Source: Umbelopsis isabellina
Taxonomy: Eukaryota; Mucoromycota; Umbelopsidomycetes; Umbelopsidales; Umbelopsidaceae
DNA length: 64,000 bases
Direction of reading: 5' to 3'
Assembly (NCBI GenBank): GCA_016758905.1
Contig: JAEPQZ010000005.1
Coordinates: 868,001-932,000, forward strand
Shown here: in pieces, positions 32,966 to 46,111 of the stretch
How the letters are laid out: every line of letters begins with the position of its first letter
Position numbering within the stretch: the first letter of the stretch is position 1
Notes under the pieces: model-generated
Databases searched by the model: none
The model's input: the letters and a program-made list of their open reading frames with translations, nothing else
What the model was told of the DNA's origin: nothing
Position numbers and translations under genes: made by a program

Positions 32966-34771
32966 TTATGACGAATTAAAATCACCGTGGCGAAGATGTT
33001 GACGCATGAAGTTGCTATAACTATAGAACGAGCGCTTATAAGAACGAGGAAGAGCAGGATCTGTGAAATTTACGTACTGAAGTCCAAGTTTTATCTCGGT
33101 TCCAATAATCCATTCATAGTCATCGAAAGCTGCCCAGGCAAATACGCCTTTCAAGTTGACGTCGTCTTCATTAACCGAAAGGAGAAACGCATGCAAATAA
33201 TCCAAGTAATAAGCTTCTCTATCATAATCTGATACGATTTGATACAACTCGTCACGTTTTCTTTCAAGTAACTCAGGCCATCCAAACTCGCCAATATATA
33301 TACCACCAGTTGAGGGGTAGGTTTTCGCCAAGTATTTCAACTGGTCGCGAATGGCGAACCAAGTGTTGGAAAAGGTAGGCGTGATTGGAGCAGAGGGCTG
33401 TCCGTTACTCCAACCGTCGGGTACCGTTGACACATACTGAATCCTTTCATCTCGACATACTGGCCATAGAGGATCTGAACGGTTGCTAACGCAAGCTTCA
33501 ATTCCGTTAGGAGCGGCTTTGGCCCTGGGCACGTCATAGAGATTTTGAATATAGAAATCAGCTGATCCTTTGAGGAGTTTCTGTTCTTCTGTAGTCATAG
33601 GAGGCAGAAAATCACCTAACGTCTCTTTACATAGGATAGGGTAGTCGCCATCGACGAATATTGGCTTGGCGACTATACCTAGTAGAAAGTCAGCAACTCG
33701 ATCGGCGGCTTCCTTGTCTTCCTTGGAATCTGTATATGGTGCGGGCTTGGCAAATTCATTTTTCACTCCAATTTGTCCTGAAACAATAACTTTCTCTTTG
33801 ATAAGCCTCCTATATGTTTGAACAGCTGTACCATGGGCAACCAAAATGTTGTGTATACAATGCCATTCGGCATTTTGAGCATTTATTCCAGTAGGGTAAG
33901 CTCGATCATAAGGAAAATAGGTCGCTGCTTTGCAATAAGTTCTAGGTTCGTTGATCGTGATCCAACGTTTGACTCGATCTCCGTATCTCCGGAATACTGT
34001 CTCAGCATAGTTGTTGAAATCTGCAACGATCTTTGGGGACATGAAATCACCATATTGCGCGAGCAAGGCGAAAGGCGTGTCAAAATGTAACAATGAGACC
34101 ATCGGCTCAATGTTATTCCTAAGAAGCTCATCTATTACTCGGTCATAAAATTCCAATCCAACCTCGTTTGCCTGCCCGGTACCCAAGGGATAAATGCGTG
34201 ACCATGCAATGGTCAAAGAATATGAGTTTATACCCATCGCTTTGACCCTGGATATATCATTTTTATAACGATGGTAGAAATCGGCGACGATATCTATTGT
34301 TGGTTCAACAGAAGGTGGAAATAAATGAGGTATATAGTCCCAAATGGTTGGGCCTCTTCCATCTTCTTTCACTGCTCCTTCACTTTGAGGTGCGGATGAT
34401 GACACTCCGTACTTGAAATCTTTTGGAAACTTCAAATACTTTGTCTCTTCATAAGGATGAGTGGGCATATCATGTGTAGGATCTGAAGGTAATACAAATT
34501 CGGTGCTATTCGTCAAATTACTCTTAGCTGCAACTTGTACGGGATTAATGTATTCGATTTGGTCCCACAGCTCTTCCAAAGTCGTTTTGTTAGGCGTGAA
34601 CATTGGAAATGGTAGATATTGAGTATCGCCAAGGCCCGGTATCTGGCTCTTTGAAAGAGTAAGAAAGCTTGTTTCATGTCCAGCGGATGATCCATCATCA
34701 GCATCTGGATTTGGCAAAGTTGGCAGAGCAAAAGCCAACGTGATGTATGGAAAAAAAGATAGAAAACGCAT
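32966..34771 (-). CDS. Secreted glycoside hydrolase family 1 enzyme (beta-glucosidase type), intronless
   Basis: One frame of 601 aa. Residues 1-16 are a signal peptide (FFPYITLAFALP). An N-terminal extension of about 110 residues with N-x-T/S sites precedes the GH1 barrel, which starts LKFPKDFKYGVSSSAPQSEG. Barrel motifs are GPTIWDY, GINSYSLTIAWSRIYP, SLLHFDTPF and the acid/base Glu in WITINEPRTYC. The nucleophile strand reads GGIYIGEFGWPE, not the usual I/V-TENG, as in a fungal GH1 subgroup with (S)EFGF. GGVFAW-type end LKGVFAWAAFDDYEW is kept. It should hydrolyse beta-glucosides outside the cell or in the wall. It has no introns. Confidence 0.93.
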   Translation of the reverse strand: MRFLSFFPYITLAFALPTLPNPDADDGSSAGHETSFLTLSKSQIPGLGDTQYLPFPMFTPNKTTLEELWDQIEYINPVQVAAKSNLTNSTEFVLPSDPTHDMPTHPYEETKYLKFPKDFKYGVSSSAPQSEGAVKEDGRGPTIWDYIPHLFPPSVEPTIDIVADFYHRYKNDISRVKAMGINSYSLTIAWSRIYPLGTGQANEVGLEFYDRVIDELLRNNIEPMVSLLHFDTPFALLAQYGDFMSPKIVADFNNYAETVFRRYGDRVKRWITINEPRTYCKAATYFPYDRAYPTGINAQNAEWHCIHNILVAHGTAVQTYRRLIKEKVIVSGQIGVKNEFAKPAPYTDSKEDKEAADRVADFLLGIVAKPIFVDGDYPILCKETLGDFLPPMTTEEQKLLKGSADFYIQNLYDVPRAKAAPNGIEACVSNRSDPLWPVCRDERIQYVSTVPDGWSNGQPSAPITPTFSNTWFAIRDQLKYLAKTYPSTGGIYIGEFGWPELLERKRDELYQIVSDYDREAYYLDYLHAFLLSVNEDDVNLKGVFAWAAFDDYEWIIGTEIKLGLQYVNFTDPALPRSYKRSFYSYSNFMRQHLRHGDFNSS

Positions 34772-35961
34772 CTCTCTCGCTCATAACGAACCCGACGGCA
34801 CTAGAATTGGAGAAATTTTTTTTTTCCCTTTGTTATATATTTATGAACATGCATTCCGACAAAAAAACAATAATAGAAGGATTCTAACACAGCATATCTT
34901 AAATCCAATTGATTCCCGAGACTTATATCAGACTAAGGCACAAATGCTATTTAAAATGCCTAAAGCTTAACCCGCATTTGAGCTAGCACGGAAAATCGGA
35001 AAGTATCTATCGGTTAAAAAGTGGAAGGATTATGATTTATTTTCTTGACAATACTTGAAAATTGTAGGAGTATAATATATATCTATAACATCGAATTTCC
35101 TAGATATAAAATGTTATTTACAAGTGCAACATAAGGCAGAAGGGTTACCAATTATATTTTTACCATAAAATGGTGTCCTAGATGTCAAGAATGAGAAGTT
35201 GTATCAACTTAATTGTTATGTGAAGACTGAAGTTTACTTGCTGCAATATTCCTCTCATATTCAAGGAAAACCGTACAATATCGAAGGAATGATTTTTAAA
35301 AAGTGGCGCATTGGCAGAGATCAGGAACGTTGATGTGAGTTAGTGGCCAGAAACACTTAAAATATAATGATTGCTTATTACTGCATAGCGTCCATGAAAA
35401 ACTTTAGTTAAAGATCATATGCATTCTTCCTTATCTGGGAGAATAAATAAATCAAAATGTACACCATTTTTGGTTTTTATATTTTTGGCTAAACAAACAA
35501 TTTGTGAAAAATCATATTTGCATAAACCTTCATGACCAAGCCAAGTGTAATTGTGATATACAGATCAATAATGTACTGAATTTTGAATCAGCTTTGATTT
35601 ATTTTGCATCTGCTGTGAAAATAATGGTTACTCACAAGTTCCTTTGTTTTTGCCTTAAATTCCTTCTTCATCTCCCTCAGGTTTAGGTTTTTTTTGTTCA
35701 TTTTTCTTTTTTGGAGTTTTTGGGCAAGAAAGAGACAGATAACATCATAGGTATATCCTTGATAATTAAATCCCTGACTATACTCGACTACATCAATGCA
35801 GTCAAGCCTGGCAATGTTCTCAAAATTACATTTGCGCACAGCCTTTATCAAAGATAGCGTTTATGTTCATTTCGATTTGACAGCTCGACGCTGATATCTG
35901 TAATGTCAGCAACTAAAATTTAGTGTAATGGGTATTTATTACATTATGTTCTCGAAGACAA
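34772..35961. other. Gene-poor AT-rich region, 1.2 kb
   Basis: No frame here begins with ATG and shows a recognisable domain. A minus-strand frame at 35588-35851 (87 codons, TTG start, Lys-rich end) might be an exon of an undetected gene, but no flanking exon could be joined. The region next to 34771 is the GH1 promoter. No repeat or terminal inverted repeat was noticed. Confidence 0.5.
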
Positions 35962-36516
35962 TTATAAGGATTTTTCAATCTCCTGCGGTGTCTTAGTTTT
36001 AAGAGACAAAGCATGAAGACCGGCTTGAAGTTCATCATTCAAAAGATTGTATATGGAACGATGTCTTTGCATGAGATTTTTGCCTTGGAATTCTTCAGAC
36101 ACAATTGTAACTCTAATATAATACCGAAAGTCAATGTCTGGATGCTGAGTGCAATGGCTGCCCCTGACGCTATACAACTTACCTAAAATGCGTCTCTCTG
36201 TTGGTGTTGCCCTTCATAGCCTCATGATGCGCATGGAGATGGGACTCGTTTACGATATCCAGAATAGTAGGCTTAAAAGCTTCTTGGAGCTTTATGAAAA
36301 GGCGTCAGCTTCTACTATAATGGTAAGGATCAATTCCTTTTAGCAATGTCTCCAGCTTACCTTTGCCTCTATCTGTTGTTGAACAGGACCTTGCTTCGCG
36401 GTATCCATGAATGATCTTAGAAATACTGAAGAAGGTAGTTTTTCTGATGCAGTAGAATATTGACGTTGAGAAAGACCAACAGTATGTCTCGACAGGTGAC
36501 TGAAATGTCGAAGCAT
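35962..36516 (-). CDS. BOL1: Mitochondrial BolA-like protein
   Basis: Three exons (36361-36516, 36183-36289, 35962-36112) give 137 aa. Exon 1 encodes a presequence-like N-terminus rich in Arg, His and Ser (RHFSHLSRHTVGL) plus QQQIEAKLQEAF. The BolA core has NESHLHAHHEAM, where the two His match the conserved metal-binding or KH-fold His, then RVTIVSEEFQGKNLMQRHR and LNDELQAGLHALSLKTKTP. BolA1 proteins act with monothiol glutaredoxin Grx5 in loading [4Fe-4S] clusters in mitochondria. The gene is divergent from the aldo-keto reductase with only 173 bp between start codons. Confidence 0.93.
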
Positions 36517-36689
36517 GAGTACGATTTGGAATCAGAATCCAACCTCTCGAACTTTTAAGTACAGCATTATGACAGAACCAGTCACAGGGAAAAGGACAAC
36601 CAACAAACCTTAAATTAGTGAATGGTTACTATCGTTAAAGGCCGTTGCTGGAAACCAAAATCTCTCTTTTCCACCATCAAACCTCAAGA

Positions 36690-37915
36690 ATGGCAATCCC
36701 ACAAGTAAAACTACACCCCGAAGGTCCTACCGTTTCGCAGCTCATTTTCGGTACTTGGCGTCTCGCAAACTCCAACGGCTTCGAAGCCGACTCAAGCTTG
36801 GCTACCCCTGAGTCAGTTCTTGAACGTATCGAAGCTTGTAAGTGGCATGAAAGCTGCAGCGCCATCAGTTTGAGTTACGTACATATGCTAAAACGTTCGT
36901 GTAGGCTTGGAGCTTGGTATCACCACATTTGATCTGGCTGATATTTATGGTGGTAGGTATATGCGGTATGCTATCTTTGTTCAAACTTGACATTTACTAA
37001 AAGACGCCGGTGGCCGGTGATAGGATACGCGTATGAGGAACTTTTTGGAAAGGCACTCGCACTTAATCCTGAACTCCGGAAAAAAATGCAACTGTAAGTT
37101 AATAAACTCCATGTTGTCTCTGTACTATACATTTCTCATATGAACTTTTCATTGCAGTATCACGAAGACTGGCATCAAAATCCCCAACGAAATGTGGTCT
37201 GAGAAAGTCTATGTTAACCACTATGATACCTCATACGATTACGTGCGATCCCAAGTTGAGAGGTCTTTACGTCTGTTGGGAACTGATCACCTTGATGTTG
37301 TCTTGATTCATCGCTTGGATTATCTCTTGGACGCCGATGAGGTAACAAAATTGAAAACTATGTTAATGTAACTTATGTTTCTAATCTAATCGCTGTTTGT
37401 TTCTCCAGACTGCCAAAGTCATGACTGACCTTCGAAATGAAGGAAAGGTCAAGTACTGGGGTGTTTCTAACCATACTTATACTCAAGTTGAGCTCCTACA
37501 ATCGCGACTCGACTTCCCGCTAGTTACCAACCAGATCGAGTTCTCACCCTCCTGCTTGACTGGCATGGATGATGGTACTTTGGATCAATGCCAACGTCTG
37601 CGCATGTCGCCCATGTGCTGGAGTCCATTGGGTGGAGGTTCACTCTTCAAAAAGGATGTCTCTAATGATCCAAAGACTGAGCGACTTCAAAAGGCTCTCA
37701 GAAAAGTGGCTAACGACTTTGGTAATGATACTACTTTAGATCAAGCTGCTTATTCTTTCTTGTTGAGACATCCAAGTAAGCCAGTCATTGTCTTGGGAAC
37801 AAACAAAATCGATCGCTTGAAAGGCGCTGCTGCTATTTATGACAAGAAGATGAACCTTGACAGACAGCAGTTCTACCTCATTTGGGAAGCTTCCAAAGGT
37901 CATTCTGTACCTTAA
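36690..37915 (+). CDS. Aldo-keto reductase (YdhF-like)
   Basis: Five exons (36690-36837, 36905-36952, 37024-37093, 37158-37341, 37409-37915) give 318 aa. The (beta/alpha)8 family tetrad is visible: Asp and Tyr in FDLADIYGG, Lys in LITKTGI, and His in VLIHRLDYLL. NADPH-binding blocks are WGVSNHT and a C-terminal PVIVLGTNKIDRL. The arrangement follows bacterial YdhF-like reductases more than classic yeast Gcy1/Gre3 types. Substrate is not readable. The ATG at 36690 begins the family's short N-terminal strand. It shares a compact divergent promoter with the BolA gene. Confidence 0.93.
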
Positions 37916-38145
37916 ACGGCCCTTACTGTTTTAACATTAGATGAAATAAAATAAATGAGCAAGCTCAGAATTTATAGCATGGCTGTTGGTTGTGAAATCT
38001 GTGAGGTATCGTTCTTGTGACAGACTAATTGAAAGCCATAGTTTTGGCATCTACACCCAATCTTAAAAACTTGAACATCAAAATGTAAATTACAGTTTTT
38101 ATTCTCAAATGCTCATGACCATCGAGCATAACAATAATTCCATAT

Positions 38146-39434
38146 CTAATGAAATTTTCCAGGAACAATGGGGTGACTGGAGGACAAACCACCATCAACT
38201 GCCCAAGCTTGGCCGTTGACATAGGAGGCATCGTCACTTGCAAGGAAAGCAACAACACTAGCGATCTGAAAAACATAAGTATAAGTGTAAGAGACAAGTG
38301 CTAAAATCATTTTTGTTTTCGTTGCAGGATACATACTTCGCCAGCAATGCCATAACGTGCAAGTGGGTTCAACTGGCCAATCTTGCTCTCATTGCCTCTA
38401 GATCTTGCCCAATCAAACGTTTGTTTAGTCATTCCTGTTTCAATCAAGCCCTGTACAGAAGTGGTTTAGCATAGCATACAGCCGATGTCGAAAACTTTCT
38501 CGGATACTTACAGGGCAAACAGCATTTACTCTAATGTTAGTGCGTGCAAGCTGGTATGATGAGGTCTGGGCAAGGTTGATGACACTGTTAAATCTGATAT
38601 TAGCTGACTGCGTTACATTCAATGACGCCCATCTTGCGAAAGTACGTACGCTGCCTTTGAAGCGGAATATTCACTTGATCCTGCACCTGAACGAATACCA
38701 GCGACTAAGGTGTATGGTGAGTAATATGATCCCAATAGTACATCTAAGTCTCACATCCCATACCTGATGCAGTGGCGATGATAGATCCACCCGACTGTTC
38801 CTTTCCTCCTTTACCAGTGACCTGCATAGCGGTGCTAGCATGCTTGATGGCAAGAAAAGCGCTATAAGATGATATAAACGAGCTTTAGTTCTCAATGTCA
38901 ATGGTTATTTCACTGATCTGCTTTTCTTTTATGTACCTGAGAGCGTTAATCTTCATCATTCGCATGAAAGACTCGGGAGTTTCATCCTTGATGTGAGTAC
39001 CAGAAGCGACACCAGCATTGGCAAAGAAGACATCCAGTCGACCAAATGCCTTCATTGCCTCATCAATAACGGACTTAACATCATCCTCAGAGGCAGCATC
39101 AACTTTACGAGCAAAAGCCTTGACAGACGGGTATTTGCTTTGAATTGAGTTTGCTAGTTCTTCCAAGTTGTCAGTAGACAAATCGGTGACATATATAGCC
39201 GCTGGAGATTGCTTGGCCATGGCGAAAGCTGATGCACGGCTGAACCAGAACAAAGATAAGTACTACTTCTTTTAAATTATATTAAATGGTTAAAGCTTAC
39301 CCAATACCGTACAAAGAGCTGGCACCAGTTATTATGCATACTTTGCCTGCCATAGACGGCTTGTCCAGAGCAATATGAGCCTTTATCTGGGCAAGGCGAT
39401 CAGGCGCTGGGGAGGTATTTGACTTGCTAGACAT
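38146..39434 (-). CDS. Short-chain dehydrogenase/reductase
   Basis: Seven exons (39301-39434, 38937-39239, 38764-38861, 38650-38704, 38512-38584, 38337-38450, 38146-38265) give 298 aa. SDR landmarks: cofactor loop [16 protein letters not shown], a Asp in [16 protein letters not shown], the catalytic Ser in [15 protein letters not shown] with catalytic Tyr and Lys, and [15 protein letters not shown]. The C-terminus has [13 protein letters not shown], typical of NAD-dependent classical SDRs. The glycine loop is two residues longer than the usual TGxxxGxG. The intron after GIG splits this loop. The substrate cannot be determined. Confidence 0.93.
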
Positions 39435-40364
39435 TGTGCGAATTCAAGAATGTGTAATTGAAGAGAAGAGAAGCTAAAACTTCATTCTCTTTATAGTTTC
39501 GGTAACTGGGATTCTCGTTTGTAAGCTCTATTCTCTTAAAGTGTGGAGTTCGCACATTATTTGCACCCCGACATAAGAAGGTGAATTTCACCTGCTGTAA
39601 GCTTCGTTCTGGCTGAAGGGCACTCGTTTTGTTCACCTCAACAAAAGTCCCTCAAGCTGCCCGGATACTTGTTACATAAGCGAGAAGAACACTTAATTTG
39701 GAGCAAAAATATTGTGTTAGCAGGCATTTTTCTTTATGCGGCAAGCTTTTGCTTCAAAACGAGATTTTGCGCACAGGAAATGATACCACTTTGAAATATT
39801 TGATAGTACGTCAATGACTTATTGATGTAAAATGTAAAGAACAATAGCAGTTTCGTGTATACGTGAAATGTCATATCGAATTTGTGCGTCTCGCGTGTCT
39901 CTACATTACATTTTTCTTATTACTTACTACATAGACAATAACCAGTATTATAGACCGAGAGTCAAGAGCAAATAAAAGTGCCTTAAAAATTGTTGAACTT
40001 GTGGCAAAGATGCCTCAACTTTTCAACTCTAGCTTGATCAGGGATCTAACAGCATGTTGCCACTCGTGAATAGGATGGAAGATGGTAGGTTGTCATAGTT
40101 GGGGTCACCGAGTGATACTCTTTTTTTACAAAAAATGGCAAATTGCAGCATCTAGTCTTATACGCTAATCGACAAGGCTGTTCAAGGAGATATTGAAGGC
40201 TACTCATTCACGGACTGATAAAAATTGTCATTGTACTTTTTGAGTTGCTGAACGTTAACTGGCAGCTGTACGTTCGCATGGTTGATTGGCCAGTATTGAC
40301 TCCGCTCAAATACTATATGAGCAGCTAGAGCAAAGGCAGTGAGCAAACCATCGACCAGAGCATC
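39435..40364. other. Divergent spacer, 0.93 kb, no gene seen
   Basis: Between the SDR and OST1 start codons I find no supportable gene. A minus-strand frame at 40200-40676 overlaps the first exon of OST1 and is its antisense shadow. Confidence 0.55.
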
Positions 40365-42243
40365 ATGTACAAGAAGAATCCCTTCTGTATTCTTGCAGTC
40401 CTTCTGGTGGTCTGCTTCGCGTCGACGTTTGTCGTTGCCGAACAGCTCAAGAAGGACATCTCGAAAACAATTGTCGACTTGCCCATCCATTTCAAGAACT
40501 CCAAGATTGTTCGAACAGTTGATCTCAGAAACACTATTGCGCGTGAAGAGATCGGAATTCGCGCTGAAAACATTCATCAGCAACCTGTTGACGAATACTA
40601 TCTCCCATTCCCGGAAACTTATGACGAAAAGGTTGCTATTATCACTGCAGCCCTGAAACAAGGTTCTAAGGAACAACTGCTTGTAGAGAAGTTTGGTTTT
40701 GATTCCGAGAGGTATAGTAGCTTAATATCACTGTTGATCCAAAAGTCGAACTCAGATCTAAATCTATGTATTTCGACAGACATATTCAACTGTACAAGAT
40801 TACTTTCCCTCAGCCCATTCAACCTGGGGAGTCTGTGCCTTTCAGCATTAAACTTGTCACAACTCACACTCTGACACCAAATCCCCCAGTCATCCCACAA
40901 GTTGCCAGACAGCATGTGGAATATAACAACAACATGTTTATGTATAATTTGTATGGTGCTGATGAGAGCAAGACTACTGTTGTGTAAGTTAAAGCAAGAT
41001 ATGTATGCTGATCCAAGACGACGTGTCATTAACATTGTTGAGAATAGATTGCCTCAAAATGCCAATGTTATCACCTTCACCGAAACCACGGAGAACTTTT
41101 CAAGAAATGGTAACAAGTTAGTCTACGGACCGTTCACCGCTATCCACCCATTGATATATACCGCGTTCCATGTCCATTATGAGCAATCTAAGCCCCTCCT
41201 TGCTGTGAAGAACCTTGTGCGTGACGTTCAAGTTTCGCAATTAGGCGGAAACTTGGCAGTTGAAGAGCGCTATCCTCTACGACACGAAGGTGCTAGGTAA
41301 GTCGCGAATGTGGCTACTGAAATTATCATATCACACGGCATTGATGAAGTCGATCTTTGTAGATTGGAGAAAGAGTTCAGTCGCGTGTCCTATCAACAAT
41401 CCATTGGCGTTCATGCTCATACCAATGTTCTCAAGAGTCTGACTTTCCACTTGCCCTCAAGTGCTAGAGATGTTTATTATCGAGACGATATCGGTAATGT
41501 TTCCACTTCCAACTTGCATTACGAACCCAGCGGAGCCGTTCTTGAGATCCGTCCTCGTTATCCCCTCTTTGGTGGCTGGAACTACACTTGGTTCCATGGC
41601 TATAATGCTGACTTGAGCGAGTTTTTGCGTTACAACAAAAATTCTGGACAATATGTTCTCAACATTAAGTTTGTCGAAAATGCAAAGACCATGACCTTTG
41701 ATCACGTCAAATTGAACATTGTTTTGCCCGAAGGAGCATCGTAAGTATTTATGATAATATGGCGGACTGTGGTTGAGCGTAGATAATCTGACAGCTGCTG
41801 GATGGCCCTTTTATTTGATATAGAAATGTTGAAGTCCATGCTCCTTTCGAATTTGATGGAGTCACTCATAGCACACATTACACCAACTTGGATACCACTG
41901 GACGATACCAATTAACTTTGGATAAATCCAATGTTGTGTCCGAACATGAACAGTTTATACAGGTAAAACATCATTTTAATTGAATTCATTGTTTTATCTT
42001 GCAACTCATATCTGATACGTTTTCCACCTTAGATTACCTATAACTACTCTAGCATCTCGCATCTCCAAAAGCCACTGGTAGCTAGTGCTGCTTTCTTTTT
42101 GGTATTTGCTTTGAGCATCTTTGTGTCTAAACTCAAGTTTACAATTGGTACCACAAAGGTAGGGGGCTTATCTGAATTTCTAAATTAATGTTTGCACTAT
42201 GCTGATATGCTTCTATCCTCAGGTCATTAAAAAGATGGAGTAG
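40365..42243 (+). CDS. OST1: Oligosaccharyltransferase subunit Ost1 (ribophorin I)
   Basis: Seven exons (40365-40711, 40756-40983, 41048-41296, 41363-41740, 41824-41962, 42033-42158, 42223-42243) give 495 aa; yeast Ost1 has 476. A signal peptide (residues 5-25) leads to the lumenal domain: HFKNSKIVRTVDLRN, VEYNNNMFMYNLY, VYGPF, the ribophorin hallmark ARDVYYRDDIGNVSTS, and EIRPRYPLFGGWNYTW. A membrane segment follows near residues 460-480 with a short basic tail KKME. Ost1 is a non-catalytic subunit of the ER complex that moves glycans to Asn on nascent proteins. The intron at 40984-41047 was placed using the AATAG acceptor because it restores the frame. Confidence 0.96.
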
Positions 42244-42556
42244 ATCAGATAGATTCTCTGGAGCTTTAAAAAAATTCGAATCAAAATTAAAAAATAACCG
42301 TATCAATCATTTTTGCTATGTCTTCAGAATTTGTTATTACTTTGATATTCTGTGATGGAGGGTGGTCCACGGCAAGACGTGACATTGTCATGGCGCTGGT
42401 CCAAATGCAGAGTGCGTGTTGAAGTTGATCACGCGGGGGTACTTCGTGTAGTGCGAGTCTGCACTTGGCCCGGCCGAAATTTCCATTTTCAAATATATAT
42501 ATTATGGCGCCTGATGTTTTCACTTACCCTTTTCTTCATCTGGTCTCTTGCACGCT
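42244..42556 (+). other. OST1-GTR1 intergenic region (GTR1 promoter)
   Basis: The 313 bp carry a TATATATA run near 42499-42506, about 50 nt before the GTR1 ATG. An upstream 77-codon frame from 42352 overlaps the GTR1 start in another frame; it lies mostly before the TATA run and is unlikely to be translated. Confidence 0.5.
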
Positions 42557-43955
<1,399 letters not shown>

Positions 43956-44182
43956 TTGTTTAATAAAATTCAAAGTTTTCCTGAGTCAATTGCAGTCCCT
44001 GATGCTTTCAATTTGTTCGTGTCAACAGCTTCCCATTTCTGTTTCTCATTTTCTGCACACTAAGAAACCTTTGCAAATTTTAAACCGTGGTTAAATTTTC
44101 AAAATAGATAAATGCGTATTATTTGTGAGTAAATTGTTAATGCTAATGAGAATAGCACGCTTTAGGCGAGTTCTTTTCAGGG

Positions 44183-45576
44183 CTATTCCTCCTCTTGATT
44201 TTCCTCCTCTTCTTCAGGTAAACTTGCTTCTTCATATCCGTCCATCTCCTCCAAGAGTTTCATGGTGATGGCATCCGAAAAACCATAAAACTAAATTATA
44301 TGGGCGTGAACATCATATCATTGCGATAGCACAACTGTAAGAAAAAAGAAATTTTACCAATGGTCCACTGACTCGGGTGCCTTGCGATTTGCTCTTCTTG
44401 CATGCTTCTGTCCATGGTGCTGTCGGCGTAAAACCTTTAAAGATTTTTCCTGAACTTTCTCCCTCCACCTGGAGCGATCACTATTAGTATATGATCGTCA
44501 CAAAGCAGACTGGCTGATCGTTTATACTTACAGTAAAAACAGGTCCGGTTTCTCCCTTTGATATAGTCATGGTATACATCTCTCCAAAAGCAAGTTTTGA
44601 AGCTCGATAACCAATGGGGTAAGGATGTCGGAACATGCACTGTTGTATCAACAAAATGGTTACATATTTGAAGAGTACTGCTCCTTCTAATGTGTTGATA
44701 TGCTTACGCCTCTACCACTCCAGTACTTCTTCCTCCCAGTTCCGCGTTCCAATTCACCAAGTTCCCAGATGGTTGTTCCTATCGATGCTAATGTGATACG
44801 TTAATGCGTTGATCTGATCACCTATTGCCTGTCTTTTAGTATGGCATACCTAACGTGAGGGGAATATTGACGCATTTGGGCACTGGAATCTCAGCCAAAT
44901 AGCCGGTATGTTGCTTTTTGCCGCGCCACACACTTGTACTGGGATCAAGTGCTATACTGAGATCTGAAATTTCAATGTTCCTCCGTTTATCATTGTCGTC
45001 CAATATATGCTCCAAATTGGTCTAAGCCGTTGCAATTAGCAATGGTGCAGCATACGTATACTGAATAGAATTTGCATCTTACCACATCTTCCGGAGCTTG
45101 ACCAAGCAACCGTCTCGAGACGCGTTTTTCCAGATTAATCTCTTTCACCTTTGCTTTGTAATGATTTGCTCTGAGTTTTTTGCCACCATATTTGTAACTG
45201 TTGCCTATAGACATTTCGATCTTCATCATACAAATATTGTTTAGTGTTTTCAAGGTTGCATAAAATTTTGGTTGCGAGATAACGCATTGATATTGAATGT
45301 GAGCTGTACCTCTTGCACCGGTGCTCGTTTCCGGACCGCATCTAACAAACCTAAATCCTTCAACAAGCTTTGATTGTCCAAAATGTTTTTTTGACGTCTC
45401 ATCTCATAGTCGCTGCAAAGAGAGGAGGCACACCAATGTATTGCCATAGCCGCGTTAGTATGCGCGCCATTCAAACATAAATGAAGGTAGTAGAGAGTCT
45501 GTTGACAGTGAACTGTACTAAGTACATACCTGATATCATTTTCCTTAGTCTCACTTTGATTGTTCAGGTGTTCCAT
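44183..45576 (-). CDS. FY-rich (FYRN/FYRC) domain protein, TBRG1-like
   Basis: Eight exons (45530-45576, 45310-45412, 45083-45220, 44850-45021, 44708-44787, 44532-44639, 44358-44468, 44183-44290) give 288 aa. After a helical N-terminus and a basic region (KLRANHYKAKVKEIN), residues 155-260 show FYRN features: IWELGELE, HPYPIGYRASKLA, YTMTISKGETGPVF, GFTPTAPWTEA, then FYRC SGPLFYGFSDA. The tail is acidic (EEEENQEEE). FYR domains occur in MLL-type methyltransferases, JARID/Lid2 demethylases and in TBRG1, which has little else; this one resembles TBRG1 in layout. A nuclear chromatin role is inferred. Confidence 0.8.
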
Positions 45577-46111
45577 TGAAATGATAAGGAGTGTTTCTCT
45601 GTTCCTGGAGAATTCAACTTTTTTTTCTGGCTTGCGAACTCGCGTTGTGCGCTCACTGCTTGGGAGATTCCCAATTTTTTTATCTTTTACACATTGAAAG
45701 GCCGATTAGAAGTTAAAGTCAATCACTTCTTTTTTACAAAGCAAATTACATGAGCAACATATAATAATAGTACATACACTAATTGCGATATTCATGACTT
45801 ATATTTACAGAGAACTGTATATGATAATTTGCCAAATTCATCAAGTAAATGATCAGGCCGTTGGAGTTTGCTCAGCCAACAGAAAGTACTTGCTGCTCAG
45901 TTTCAATGTAACTGCTCGCTCATGCTTGTCAAAGCTATTATTATTCAAGCAATCAGAAGCGCTTAATTGCTGACTGAACAGCAGCGTGAAAGATTCATTG
46001 ATCGAGAGAGGGAAGCCCGAGTACAAGGCAATTCCTGCGCCTATTTCGCAGTTTCAAATAAAAAAGTCCCTTTTAAAAACCTGACTGTTGAAAGCTGTCT
46101 GTATCTTACAA
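45577..46111. other. Divergent spacer between FYR gene and F-box gene
   Basis: No gene is supported in these 535 bp. A 14-codon frame from an ATG near 45922 could act as an upstream ORF of the F-box gene if the transcript begins that far upstream; this is unknown. Confidence 0.5.

Noticed and set aside
32757-33002. 81-codon plus-strand frame beside the GH1 gene
   Set aside because: Starts with TTG, overlaps the GH1 3' end, no domain.
35588-35851. 87-codon minus-strand frame in AT-rich spacer
   Set aside because: No ATG at the start, low-complexity Lys-rich end, and no flanking exon can be joined.
40200-40676. 158-codon minus-strand frame
   Set aside because: It lies opposite the first exon of OST1 and has no domain.
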